A DNA stretch of 64,000 nucleotides from G965215055 sp965215055 (lineage in GTDB: Bacteria > Pseudomonadota > Gammaproteobacteria > UBA4575), in NCBI GenBank assembly GCA_965215055.1, contig OZ244046.1, positions 1,054,001 to 1,118,000 of the forward strand. The letters run 5' to 3'. This document shows, piece by piece, positions 28,556 to 36,035 of the stretch. The notes below the pieces were generated by a model, which saw only the letters and a list, made by a program, of their open reading frames with translations, made no database searches and was not told the DNA's origin. Numbering within the stretch: position 1 is the stretch's first letter; each line of letters starts with the position of its first letter. The position numbers and the translations under genes are program-made.

Positions 28556-31500
28556 CCTATTTCGCTCCACGCACATGTACTGAAATCGGTAAAAACGACT
28601 CTCGGGAAGAAGTCGAAAATTCACCATCCCTGCCTTTGGAGAATTTTCGGGAGGTCGATGCCTACGTGTTGCTCGGTTCGCCAGGCGCTGGCAAGACAAC
28701 GGTATTCAAGCACGAGGCAGAGGAATGTGAGAACGGCCACTATGTTACCGCACGTGACTTTATTACACTTGGCGATAATAAGCCTAAGTTGTACAGTAAA
28801 ACGCTGTTCATTGATGGACTCGACGAAATACGGGCAGGGTCTGCCGACGGGCGCACACCATTCGATGAAATTCGCGCAATACTCGACAAACTTGGTTACC
28901 CAAGATTTCGCTTATCTTGCCGTGCGGCAGACTGGTTCGGGACCAATGACCGCAATCACCTGGCGGCTGTATCGCGTGGTGGAGAAATTACCGTTCTTCG
29001 GCTCGACCCGTTATCCAATGATGCTACTCGCGAGATATTGCACGACCATCCTGGCATCAGCGACACCGACGATTTTATCAACACAGCCCGAGAGAGAGGA
29101 ATTGGAGCCCTGCTCAGACATCCCCAAAGTTTGCGGATGCTGGCGGATGCAGTAGCAGGCGAGGATTGGCCAGAGACGCGGCGGAAGACATTCGAACGGG
29201 CCTGCGAAAAACTCGCCCACGAGCACAATTCTGCGCATAAATTAGCTCGTCAAGACCATCCCAGTGTACCCGAGATACTGACTGCGGCAGGACGACTTTG
29301 CGCCGTGCAGCTCTTGACCGGTAGTGCAGGGTACACCTTGCCTGGTAACGAGGGTAATCGCGAATACCCGGGACTGGAACAAATACCCTGCGAAAAGCAA
29401 AATACACTTCGCCATGCGCTACATACCAGGTTATTCGAGTCTCCTTCCGAAGGCCGCGTTGTCCCGGTTCATCGGCAAATCGCCGAGTTTCTCGCTGCAA
29501 GATACTTGACCAACCTTATTGATAAAAAAGGCCTGCCAGTCGGACGTATCCTTGCCCTGGTGACAGGCCATGACGGCGGCATCGTATCGGAGTTGCGCGG
29601 CTTTTCGGCGTGGCTCGCGGCACACAGCAAACGCAGTCGACTGGAAATCATTGCGCGTGACCCGCTAGGGACGATCCTTTACGGCGACATACAGAGATTC
29701 TCCACTGATGAGAAGCGTCAGTTGCTGGATTGCATGAGGCGGGAAACACAAAGAAATCCCTGGTTTTGGCGTATGATCCGGATGGATTCCCGACTGGGCG
29801 ATCTTGCGACTCCCGACATGAAGGATATTTTCCAGGAAGCCCTGAATGATCCAGGGCGCGATGGTGCACAGCAATCGTTGATCCTGATCCTGCTTGAGTC
29901 ACTCAAACATGGGCAGATATTGCCGGTAATTACCGATCTCATGACGGAAATCGTTAGAGATGAGAGGTGGTGGCCAAGAGTGAGGCGTAGTGCTCTCGAT
30001 GTACTCATCCGATATCGGAAAAACGGTAAACTTGCAACCACCGAACTCAAGAAACTGCTGACCGACGTACACACCGGGTCGGTATTGGACTCGAAAGATG
30101 ACCTACTAGGCTTCCTGCTGCGTGAACTCTATCCCGGAGAATTGTCTGCATCGGATATCTGGCAATATTTGCGGATGCCGAAAGATGTACATTATTTCGG
30201 AGCGTATAAATTATTTTGGACTACGTGCGTTCCCGAGAAATCGACAAACACTCAGCTTGTCAAACTCCTCGATGCACTTGTCGAGCGATTTGATCAATTA
30301 CGATCCATGTTTGTGGATTCTCCGGGACAAGTCATCTTTCTGAATCATGTGCCTGCTGTCTTGCTAGGCCGTCTTCTCAAAGAAACTCCACCAGAAGAAA
30401 TTTCCTCAGATCGCCTGTTCGAATGGTTGCGTATCGTATCGGACCGCGAACTTCAAACTCCAGGAGAAGATACTGAAGCCATCAGGGAGTGGTTAACCCA
30501 CAATCCCGACGTGCAGAAAGAGATCATGAAATTAGGACTAAAGGATTGTACCGGGTCCCCCAAAGTCATCGAATGCATGTATTTCGTAGAACACCAACTG
30601 TTTAATGCTGAGCCACCTGCAGATTTCAGCGAATGGTGTCTTGAGCAGGCAATAAGCCAAAGCGACCACAACATCGCGGAGTGGCTCGAACACAAGGCTG
30701 CATTTTTCGTATATAACTATGAGCAACGACTTGGCAGCAACACCGACCTTCCAGGCGCGTTCACCAAAAAGTTGGCCGATCTTAAAAAGGGAGATGCACT
30801 GGAAAGGCAGAGACAAAATCAGCATGAAACCGAGATGGAACAACATCGGCGAGAGTGGCACGATAGCGTAAAACCGCATGAAACGGCACTCCGCGAAAAT
30901 CGATGCAAACCGGCAATTCTTCACCAACTGGCCAAGGTATACTTTGGAAGGTTTATTGATATTGGAGGCAAGACTCCCCGAGACCGGTTTCAAAATATTC
31001 TTGGCGACGATGAGAGCTTGATCGAGGCCGTTCTTGTCGGATTGCTTGAATCAGTACATCGGGACGATATTCCGGATGCCGCCGAAATCATCGGCCTCGC
31101 CACCCAAAACAGGAGTCACTACCTGGCCCTTCCTTTTCTGGTCGGATTGGAAAAAATACCGAAAAATGAACACTTTCGGCTCACCGGAAAACAAATGAGT
31201 CAAGCTCTTGCCTTTCACTACACTATGCCTGTAGACCAGAAACCGGACTGGTATAAGCGATTGCTGAGATCTCACCCGGATGTAGTTTCCGACGTTTTTA
31301 TTCGATACGCACACTCCCAGGTCCATGGTAGACCTCCCACCAGGTTTCTGTACGAACTGGCATTTGATCAAGATCACGTGGCGGTTGCCCGCCTGGCAGC
31401 GATGCCACTGCTTGAAAAATTTCCCGTGCGATGCACGAAATCGCAATTACCAGACTTAAGCGATTTACTTTGGGCAGCCCTTCTCCACTGCGAGCAGGAA

Positions 31501-32556
31501 CCTTTCCTGGAACTGGTTGACAGGAAACTCAGCTACAGCAGCATGAATGTAGCTCAGCGCGTCTACTGGCTGGTTGCAGGCCTTTTTGCTTCGCCCATCT
31601 CGTATTGCGAAAAGCTGGAGTCATACATTGCCGGGAATAAGCGCCGGACCGGAAACTTGGCAAAACTCGTGGTGGAAACCGGAAAAGCCAGTTTTCCCCA
31701 GGCATTGATCGAACGTCTGGACGTTGCGGCATTACAACTCCTGATCCGGTTGCTCGGTGCTTTTTTTGGACCCCGCTCAATAGGAGTACCAGACCAGGTA
31801 CGCAACTTCATTGATCAACTGGCATCTCGTGCTTCCGAAGACGCTGCCGAGGCCCTCCATGATTTGACGACCGACGATCATCTACAGTCCTGGAGTGCCC
31901 ATCTCACCGATGCGGCGTATCGCCAGGACCTTGTGCAACGCGAAGCCGACTTTCGCCTTCACCATTGCGATATCGACCAGGTGCTTGCGACACTCGATAA
32001 CCTCAAACCCGCAAATGCCGCCGACTTGGCCGCGCTAACGTTTGAATACTTGCGCGAAATTGCGAGTAGAATCCGCGATGGGAACACGTCCGACTGGCGT
32101 CAATACTGGAACCTGGATCAAAAGCGCCCTGAGCATCCCAGGCACGAGGATCTTTGCAGGGACACACTGTTGTCCGATTTGGAAACCAGGATGAATTCAT
32201 TAAACATTGAAGCCCAACCAGAGGGTCGTTATGCTGACGACAAACGGTCGGATATTCGGGTTTCTTATGGTTACTTCAACGTGCCGGTGGAAATCAAAAA
32301 AAGCAATCACACTAAATTATGGAGTGCGATCAATAAGCAGTTGATCCCGAAATACGTCCGCGACCCGGGCACAGAAGGTTATGGCATTTACCTCGTATTC
32401 TGGTTCGGCAGGGAATTTTGCCAGGCACCACCATCAGGACTGCGACCGAGAAATGCCACTGAACTCGAAAAACGTTTACTCGCCACGCTCTCGGAAGACA
32501 AAAAGCGCAAAATCAAAGTCTGTGTGATTGATGTCGCGAAGCCCCCAACAAGATAG
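28537..32556 (+). CDS. large STAND/NACHT-like NTPase with C-terminal PD-(D/E)XK nuclease motif
   Basis: The 1339-residue protein has a P-loop near its start: Walker A GSPGAGKT (residues 47-54), Walker B LFIDGLDE (90-97) and a sensor segment LSCRAADWF (126-134), as in NACHT/STAND switches. About 1000 residues of helical, repeat-like sequence follow. The C-terminus (about 1236-1270) carries Asp1239, Glu1252-x-Lys1254 and a following Gln, a PD-(D/E)XK nuclease signature. The plan fits sensor NTPases of antiphage systems, but a close match to a named Avs or bNACHT type cannot be claimed. It overlaps the DUF4143 gene by 19 bases. Confidence 0.75.
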   Translation: MVRKFVTYFAPRTCTEIGKNDSREEVENSPSLPLENFREVDAYVLLGSPGAGKTTVFKHEAEECENGHYVTARDFITLGDNKPKLYSKTLFIDGLDEIRAGSADGRTPFDEIRAILDKLGYPRFRLSCRAADWFGTNDRNHLAAVSRGGEITVLRLDPLSNDATREILHDHPGISDTDDFINTARERGIGALLRHPQSLRMLADAVAGEDWPETRRKTFERACEKLAHEHNSAHKLARQDHPSVPEILTAAGRLCAVQLLTGSAGYTLPGNEGNREYPGLEQIPCEKQNTLRHALHTRLFESPSEGRVVPVHRQIAEFLAARYLTNLIDKKGLPVGRILALVTGHDGGIVSELRGFSAWLAAHSKRSRLEIIARDPLGTILYGDIQRFSTDEKRQLLDCMRRETQRNPWFWRMIRMDSRLGDLATPDMKDIFQEALNDPGRDGAQQSLILILLESLKHGQILPVITDLMTEIVRDERWWPRVRRSALDVLIRYRKNGKLATTELKKLLTDVHTGSVLDSKDDLLGFLLRELYPGELSASDIWQYLRMPKDVHYFGAYKLFWTTCVPEKSTNTQLVKLLDALVERFDQLRSMFVDSPGQVIFLNHVPAVLLGRLLKETPPEEISSDRLFEWLRIVSDRELQTPGEDTEAIREWLTHNPDVQKEIMKLGLKDCTGSPKVIECMYFVEHQLFNAEPPADFSEWCLEQAISQSDHNIAEWLEHKAAFFVYNYEQRLGSNTDLPGAFTKKLADLKKGDALERQRQNQHETEMEQHRREWHDSVKPHETALRENRCKPAILHQLAKVYFGRFIDIGGKTPRDRFQNILGDDESLIEAVLVGLLESVHRDDIPDAAEIIGLATQNRSHYLALPFLVGLEKIPKNEHFRLTGKQMSQALAFHYTMPVDQKPDWYKRLLRSHPDVVSDVFIRYAHSQVHGRPPTRFLYELAFDQDHVAVARLAAMPLLEKFPVRCTKSQLPDLSDLLWAALLHCEQEPFLELVDRKLSYSSMNVAQRVYWLVAGLFASPISYCEKLESYIAGNKRRTGNLAKLVVETGKASFPQALIERLDVAALQLLIRLLGAFFGPRSIGVPDQVRNFIDQLASRASEDAAEALHDLTTDDHLQSWSAHLTDAAYRQDLVQREADFRLHHCDIDQVLATLDNLKPANAADLAALTFEYLREIASRIRDGNTSDWRQYWNLDQKRPEHPRHEDLCRDTLLSDLETRMNSLNIEAQPEGRYADDKRSDIRVSYGYFNVPVEIKKSNHTKLWSAINKQLIPKYVRDPGTEGYGIYLVFWFGREFCQAPPSGLRPRNATELEKRLLATLSEDKKRKIKVCVIDVAKPPTR

Positions 32557-32557
32557 A

Positions 32558-32689
32558 CAGGAAACAAAGATAAACTACACGCCACTGGACAAGCTCATCA
32601 CGCGGCAATAAGAGATAGTCTCTGCTTTCACGCCCGCGATCCAGTTCCAGAACCTTCCTTACAACAGTTCCACCAGTACGGTGGTCACG
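32558..32689 (+). repeat. 132-bp direct repeat, right copy
   Basis: Begins one base after the stop codon of the giant NTPase gene and is about 93% identical to 27091-27222. It contains the last codons of the upstream hypothetical protein (out of context here) and runs into the intact 3' end of the DUF1640-like gene. Confidence 0.92.
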
Positions 32690-32883
32690 ACTATAGCCAG
32701 TATCATCATGGAGCCCAGCCTCAGCGTCATGCGTAGCTCCAGTTCTTTCATATCGCGCCTCAACGAAGCCTCGAGCGCTTTTATATCGCGCTTCAACGAA
32801 ACCTCGAGTTCTTTCATATCGTGCTTCAACGAAACCTCAAGCTCTTTCAGGTCTTGCTTAATTGCCAATCGTTCTTCGATCAA
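32659..32883 (-). CDS. coiled-coil membrane protein with 11-residue repeats (DUF1640-like, probably 5'-truncated)
   Basis: The 74-residue frame consists of four near-identical 11-residue units (KELEVSLKHDM type) followed by a hydrophobic helix ending VVTTVLVELL. The only start is a TTG at 32883, with an in-frame stop seven codons upstream and no good ribosome-binding site. The N-terminal helix seen in the relative at 26463-26675 is missing, so the gene may be a decayed remnant. The coiled coil would project from the membrane anchor. Confidence 0.45.
   Translation of the reverse strand: MIEERLAIKQDLKELEVSLKHDMKELEVSLKRDIKALEASLRRDMKELELRMTLRLGSMMILAIVVTTVLVELL
32746..32844 (-). repeat. 33-bp tandem repeat (three units plus a partial)
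   Basis: Units at 32746-32778, 32779-32811 and 32812-32844 differ by only a few bases and are followed by a 16-base partial unit. Each codes for 11 residues of coiled coil in the DUF1640-like frame. Copy number could vary by slippage without breaking the frame. Confidence 0.85.
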
Positions 32884-33021
32884 TTCGCAGAGCGTTCCAA
32901 CTCACGGCTGGATTGTCTGCGCTTATTCGTATGTTTAGTCATGCCTCGTTCCCTCTTTTTTATCGTCCCTCGAGCAGACGCCAGCGATGGCCACCTGTAT
33001 GACTTATTCAAGAATTATATA

Positions 33022-33081
33022 TCAGGCGAAGATAAGTTGCATGACTATGGAACCCAGCTTCAGCAGTAGCAATGCTACCAG
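33022..33081 (-). pseudogene. possible remnant of a third DUF1640-like C-terminus
   Basis: On the minus strand the codons read LVALLLLKLGSIVMQLIFA and a stop, resembling the KLGSM-type hydrophobic end of these small proteins. No coiled-coil part remains; the NYN gene end overlaps it. The stretch 32884-33021 holds nothing else recognisable. Confidence 0.25.
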
Positions 33082-33701
33082 CTTCGGGGTTTATGAAACT
33101 TTGTGCCGGGGATTGGGTTCGGGAGTTGAGACCTTTCCAGGGCGTTGGGTCGGATACGCCTTGCAAAATTTGCGTGTTTCCGAAGTGGGTGCGATGGATA
33201 CCTTTTTCTTGGCGTGATGAGCCCGACCTGCTTGTTGTCGTGATGTTTCCTCACTAGGTGCATTGCTTCGGCGATGTCACCGTCATTGGTGACAACAACC
33301 GCGCAGTCATAGGCATCTAACCACCCGTCGTTCAACACGTGCACGGCGAGGTTGACATCAGAGCCCTTTTCTTCAGTTCTGATAACTTCGACTGTGCGGG
33401 AGCCATCAACCGGATTCGCAAGAGGAGCCCGGACTTTATGACTGAGAAAATGGCCGAAGTAAACCTCCACTTCGGGTCTGTAATGCTGGAGGGCACGCAG
33501 ATAAACGTTTTGCCGTTGGGATTTTGAAGGGTTGTTGGGAGTGTCCGATACCCTCGCCGTGAAGTATTTGATCTTTAGGATGTCATGCCCAGAGCCGAGA
33601 ACTGTTTGGAACAAGGCCAACAGATCAAGCCACTTACAGCGTGAACCCTTGAGTGCTCCATAATAGAGGTTAAATCCGTCTACATAGAGGATGGTACGCA
33701 T
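33075..33701 (-). CDS. NYN domain (DUF88, LabA-like) putative ribonuclease
   Basis: The 209-residue protein starts MRTILYVDGFNLYYGALKG, with the conserved acidic Asp8 and Asn11 of the PIN-like NYN fold. Later come KGSDVNLAVHVLND and VVTNDGDIAEAM, which supply the other acidic residues. NYN proteins are predicted metal-dependent RNases. The open frame extends to 33941, but that stretch is the hairpin-rich leader and terminator region, so the start is placed at 33701. The C-terminal tail is basic. Confidence 0.85.
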   Translation of the reverse strand: MRTILYVDGFNLYYGALKGSRCKWLDLLALFQTVLGSGHDILKIKYFTARVSDTPNNPSKSQRQNVYLRALQHYRPEVEVYFGHFLSHKVRAPLANPVDGSRTVEVIRTEEKGSDVNLAVHVLNDGWLDAYDCAVVVTNDGDIAEAMHLVRKHHDNKQVGLITPRKRYPSHPLRKHANFARRIRPNALERSQLPNPIPGTKFHKPRSW

Positions 33702-33719
33702 CAGGAATCTAATAAAGCA

Positions 33720-33765
33720 GGGGCCTCCGAAGAGGCCCCGCAGCCCCGCAGTCGAAGCTGCGGGG
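33720..33765 (-). promoter_or_regulatory. two tandem GC-rich hairpins in the NYN gene leader
   Basis: Hairpin one: GGGGCCTC/GAGGCCCC stem (33720-33739), loop UUCG on the minus-strand RNA, a stable C(UUCG)G tetraloop. Hairpin two: CCCCGCAG/CTGCGGGG stem (33744-33765) with a UUCG-containing loop. Both fall between the predicted promoter and the start codon at 33701. They could be an attenuator, an mRNA stability element or a target of the encoded nuclease. Confidence 0.6.
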
Positions 33766-33777
33766 GGAGCTGTCAGT

Positions 33778-33807
33778 ATTATACACAACTTCTTTTCGTA
33801 TGTGCAA
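33778..33807 (-). promoter_or_regulatory. putative sigma70 promoter of the NYN gene
   Basis: On the minus strand TTGCAC (33807-33802) and TATAAT (33783-33778) are separated by 18 bases. The -10 box is perfect. The shared palindrome at 33815-33834 lies just upstream of the -35 box. Confidence 0.55.
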
Positions 33808-33814
33808 GCAGGCA

Positions 33815-33834
33815 ATTGAGTAAAATTACTCAAT
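33815..33834. promoter_or_regulatory. shared palindrome ATTGAGTAA-N2-TTACTCAAT, NYN copy
   Basis: A perfect 20-base inverted repeat directly upstream of the NYN promoter. Read on the minus strand it shares 29 identical bases with the copy at 38111, including the TGTGTATAT flank. Confidence 0.75.
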
Positions 33835-33862
33835 ATATACACAGGGAAAGATTTTCGGGCGC

Positions 33863-33894
33863 AAAAAAAACGGGCACCTTTCGATGCCCGTTTT
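33863..33894 (-). terminator. rho-independent terminator of porin gene 1
   Basis: On the minus strand: a GGGCATC/GGTGCCC stem closed by a GAAA loop, extended by A/T pairs and followed by eight T. It lies about 55 bases past the porin stop and is the mirror image of the terminator at 37469-37500. Confidence 0.88.
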
Positions 33895-33947
33895 GAGTCT
33901 CTCGGAAAGTCCTTTTCTAAGAGGGTATTTTTAAGATACAAGTAGTA

Positions 33948-35315
33948 TTAGAACCACTGCACCATACCAATCTGCCAACTCTCATTTTTCTCACCCATTC
34001 CAACGCCATCGCCATTGATGCCGAAGTCATTTTTGGAGTTGCTGTCGTTGTCCACTTCACCGTAGACCAGTCGCAGTTCAGTACCAGCCGGGAAGGTGTA
34101 GTACAGACCTACTGAGTAGGCTTCGGCACCGGAATCAGATTCATTGATGCCGGCACAATCTGTAACAAGCTCACCAGTGGCGTTATACGTTCTCATAGAA
34201 CTACCGCACTCAAAGTCGTCGGCTTCCATGTACATGAAGCGGAAGTCCAGCGGTCCGGGGAAATCGTGCTTGCCGGAAATCAGCCAGGCATCGCGCTCGA
34301 AGTCCACCATACCAGTGGCCACTCCCGTCATATCTGTACCTCCGGCAAACGGTCCGGTTCCAACCTCGGCACAGTTTTCCCAGTCATATTCCATATCTTC
34401 ATAGGCTGCGGAGATACGGGTGGAATGACCGTTACCCCAATCGTGGGTGTACTTCACTGCGTAACGGATGGTCTCGTCATCGGAGTCTGAACACTGAAGA
34501 CCTGCGGCTGCCCATTCATCATGCTGCTGATAGCCGATGGCCACCCACAACTCGTTGCCGTTGCCGACACTGGCCGTGTACGAAGCACCAATTGACAGTA
34601 TTTCCGGGTCTACTTCTTTCGTCTCCATGCCGCGGGGAGTAACTTCGTATTCCTCGCCTTCCCAATGGTAGGAGTTGTCATTCGACCAGCCGACACGCAC
34701 GTGCAAGCCGCCCCAACTGGCAGGTGAGAACCACTGCCACATGTTCGCCTTGCGGCGCATGAAACCTTGGCCACCTACATCATTTCCATAGGCTGTGCCG
34801 TCAAAGCCAGTGTTACCATAATTGGTGCCAAAGCCTACCAGGCCAAGCAGGGTAGAATGAGTATGGCTACCTGCATCATAGAACGGGTCAATCGACTGTG
34901 CAGTCACCTCGTTGTAGGGCGTCAGCCATCCAGAGGCCATTACCTCGCCCCAGGGACCACTCAGACCAAGTTTACTGTTACGGTTACACCAACCGTTATG
35001 GCTAAACCCGCTGAGACGGTTAAACGTCGTAAACTGTTCGCACTGGAAGTTGGCCTTGATCGGTACGCCACCCATGGACATCCCTGTGTCAATGGAAGCT
35101 GCAAAACCAATGTTGGCTGCCTCATTCTCCATCTTGATCAGGTCACGTGTACGCGTACCCGTGTCAACAGACCTGAAGTCCAGCGCCCAGTTCTGCCATC
35201 CATAGATGGTCCAGTTTGAGTCTGCGTTACCGCCCCCTACGCCACCGGCAAACGATGCCAAAGGCGACATCACAAGGCCAAGCGCAAGCGCGGTACCTAA
35301 TAATTTAATCTTCAT
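33948..35315 (-). CDS. outer-membrane porin, copy 1
   Basis: The 455-residue protein starts with a clear signal peptide (MKIKLLGTALALG...SFA-GG) and ends with a terminal Phe (VQWF), the outer-membrane assembly signature. The body has alternating amphipathic strands rich in Tyr, Trp and Gly, as in a 16-18-strand trimeric-porin-like barrel; the substrate is not predictable. A good ribosome-binding site (GAGGAG) precedes the ATG at 35315. It is the inverted paralogue of the gene at 36036-37415; differences lie in putative surface loops. Confidence 0.8.
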   Translation of the reverse strand: MKIKLLGTALALGLVMSPLASFAGGVGGGNADSNWTIYGWQNWALDFRSVDTGTRTRDLIKMENEAANIGFAASIDTGMSMGGVPIKANFQCEQFTTFNRLSGFSHNGWCNRNSKLGLSGPWGEVMASGWLTPYNEVTAQSIDPFYDAGSHTHSTLLGLVGFGTNYGNTGFDGTAYGNDVGGQGFMRRKANMWQWFSPASWGGLHVRVGWSNDNSYHWEGEEYEVTPRGMETKEVDPEILSIGASYTASVGNGNELWVAIGYQQHDEWAAAGLQCSDSDDETIRYAVKYTHDWGNGHSTRISAAYEDMEYDWENCAEVGTGPFAGGTDMTGVATGMVDFERDAWLISGKHDFPGPLDFRFMYMEADDFECGSSMRTYNATGELVTDCAGINESDSGAEAYSVGLYYTFPAGTELRLVYGEVDNDSNSKNDFGINGDGVGMGEKNESWQIGMVQWF

Positions 35316-35384
35316 GAAGATACTCCTCTTCGTCTTTAAGCTAGCTTTTTGAAAAAAAAGTACTCGATAAATCTCATTACCAAG

Positions 35385-35966
35385 GATTTACATGCATCGC
35401 GCGACAAGTCGCCTCCCTTTGCATGCTTCCTCCCTATTTCAGCATGAAACTGACAGTCCTCGCCTGCTTCACGCATCAAAAAACACGGCAGATGCCGTAT
35501 TTAATGCGCTAGTCTGTCTGATTGAAACAAGGTATGTCAAGCATTTTGTAACAATTTTTTAATAAATTACATTATGTTTTCCCCGCCTGACAGGGATTTT
35601 GCGGGAGCGATTATACCGAGTCTGCGTTCCTTTCTATCAAAAGGAGTTCCCGAGATGAGCAGGGAAACAACTTGTACCCTGGTATTACTTCTCTATTCGG
35701 TGCTCTTGATTCCAGCCAATCTCGGCTAAACCTGGCCAATTTCGCTCGGTATCCAGTAACTCCCGATATCGAGAACCTGCGAAAACTTTCGTAAATATAA
35801 CAACTTACGCTCGATTTCATCACGGCTGACGTAGCCGGAAGTCAACACGCCTGAAGTACCGTTTACCACGCTGACGTCCGGTACGCGCTCGGTGATGCGT
35901 GGCCAAAACCCCAGCCGCACACGACCTTTTTTGCGATGACCTGCCGCACGACGTGCGTGTGAAGTG
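35385..35966. other. 582-bp spacer between the inverted porin units
   Basis: The spacer must contain the divergent promoters of both porin genes. On the left side a TTGACA-like box (35551-35556 complement) lies in AT-rich DNA. It also contains one copy of a 34-base direct repeat (35591) and a reverse-strand frame that looks like a coding remnant. No transposase or recombinase gene is present. Confidence 0.6.
35591..35624 (+). repeat. 34-bp direct repeat, copy 1
   Basis: Starts CAGGGATTTTGCG and matches 40358-40391 at about 29 of 34 bases in the same orientation. The two copies bracket porin 2, the HEPN-like gene and the capsid genes. Confidence 0.5.
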
Positions 35967-35968
35967 CT
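35726..35968 (-). pseudogene. unidentified coding remnant
   Basis: A reverse frame of about 80 codons has protein-like composition (VPDVSVVNGTSGVLTSGYVS, then RDEIERKLLYLRKFSQVLD) but no convincing start: the only in-frame candidate is a GTG at 35920, and the frame is cut by the porin repeat boundary at 35967. I do not recognise the family. It looks like the 3' part of a gene truncated when the second porin unit arrived. Confidence 0.3.
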
Positions 35969-36035
35969 TGGTAATGAGATTTATCGAGTACTTTTTTTTC
36001 AAAAAGCTAGCTTAAAAACGAAGAGGAGTATCTTC

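Larger units (their letters stand above)
33863..35384. repeat. left arm of a 1.5-kb inverted repeat (porin 1 unit)
   Basis: From terminator to promoter-proximal leader this segment is the inverted, slightly diverged copy of 35967-37501. Identity ends abruptly at both arm boundaries. Differences cluster in five or six short coding patches; elsewhere, including the terminator and the leader, the arms are nearly identical. Confidence 0.92.

Noticed and set aside
27091..32689. Transposition target-site duplication
   Set aside because: 132 bp is far longer than any transposon target duplication and the copies are diverged; no transposase or terminal inverted repeat was seen.
32746..32860. CRISPR-like array
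   Set aside because: The 33-bp units are directly adjacent with no spacers and lie in frame in a coiled-coil gene.
32681..32938. Rightward repetitive frame of 85 codons
   Set aside because: It is the mirror frame of the 33-bp repeats of the leftward coiled-coil gene; no start signal and no protein family resemblance.
33702..33941. N-terminal extension of the NYN frame to 288 residues
   Set aside because: The extra 80 codons cover the hairpins, promoter boxes, palindrome and part of the porin terminator; MRTILYVDGFNLYYG is the standard family start.
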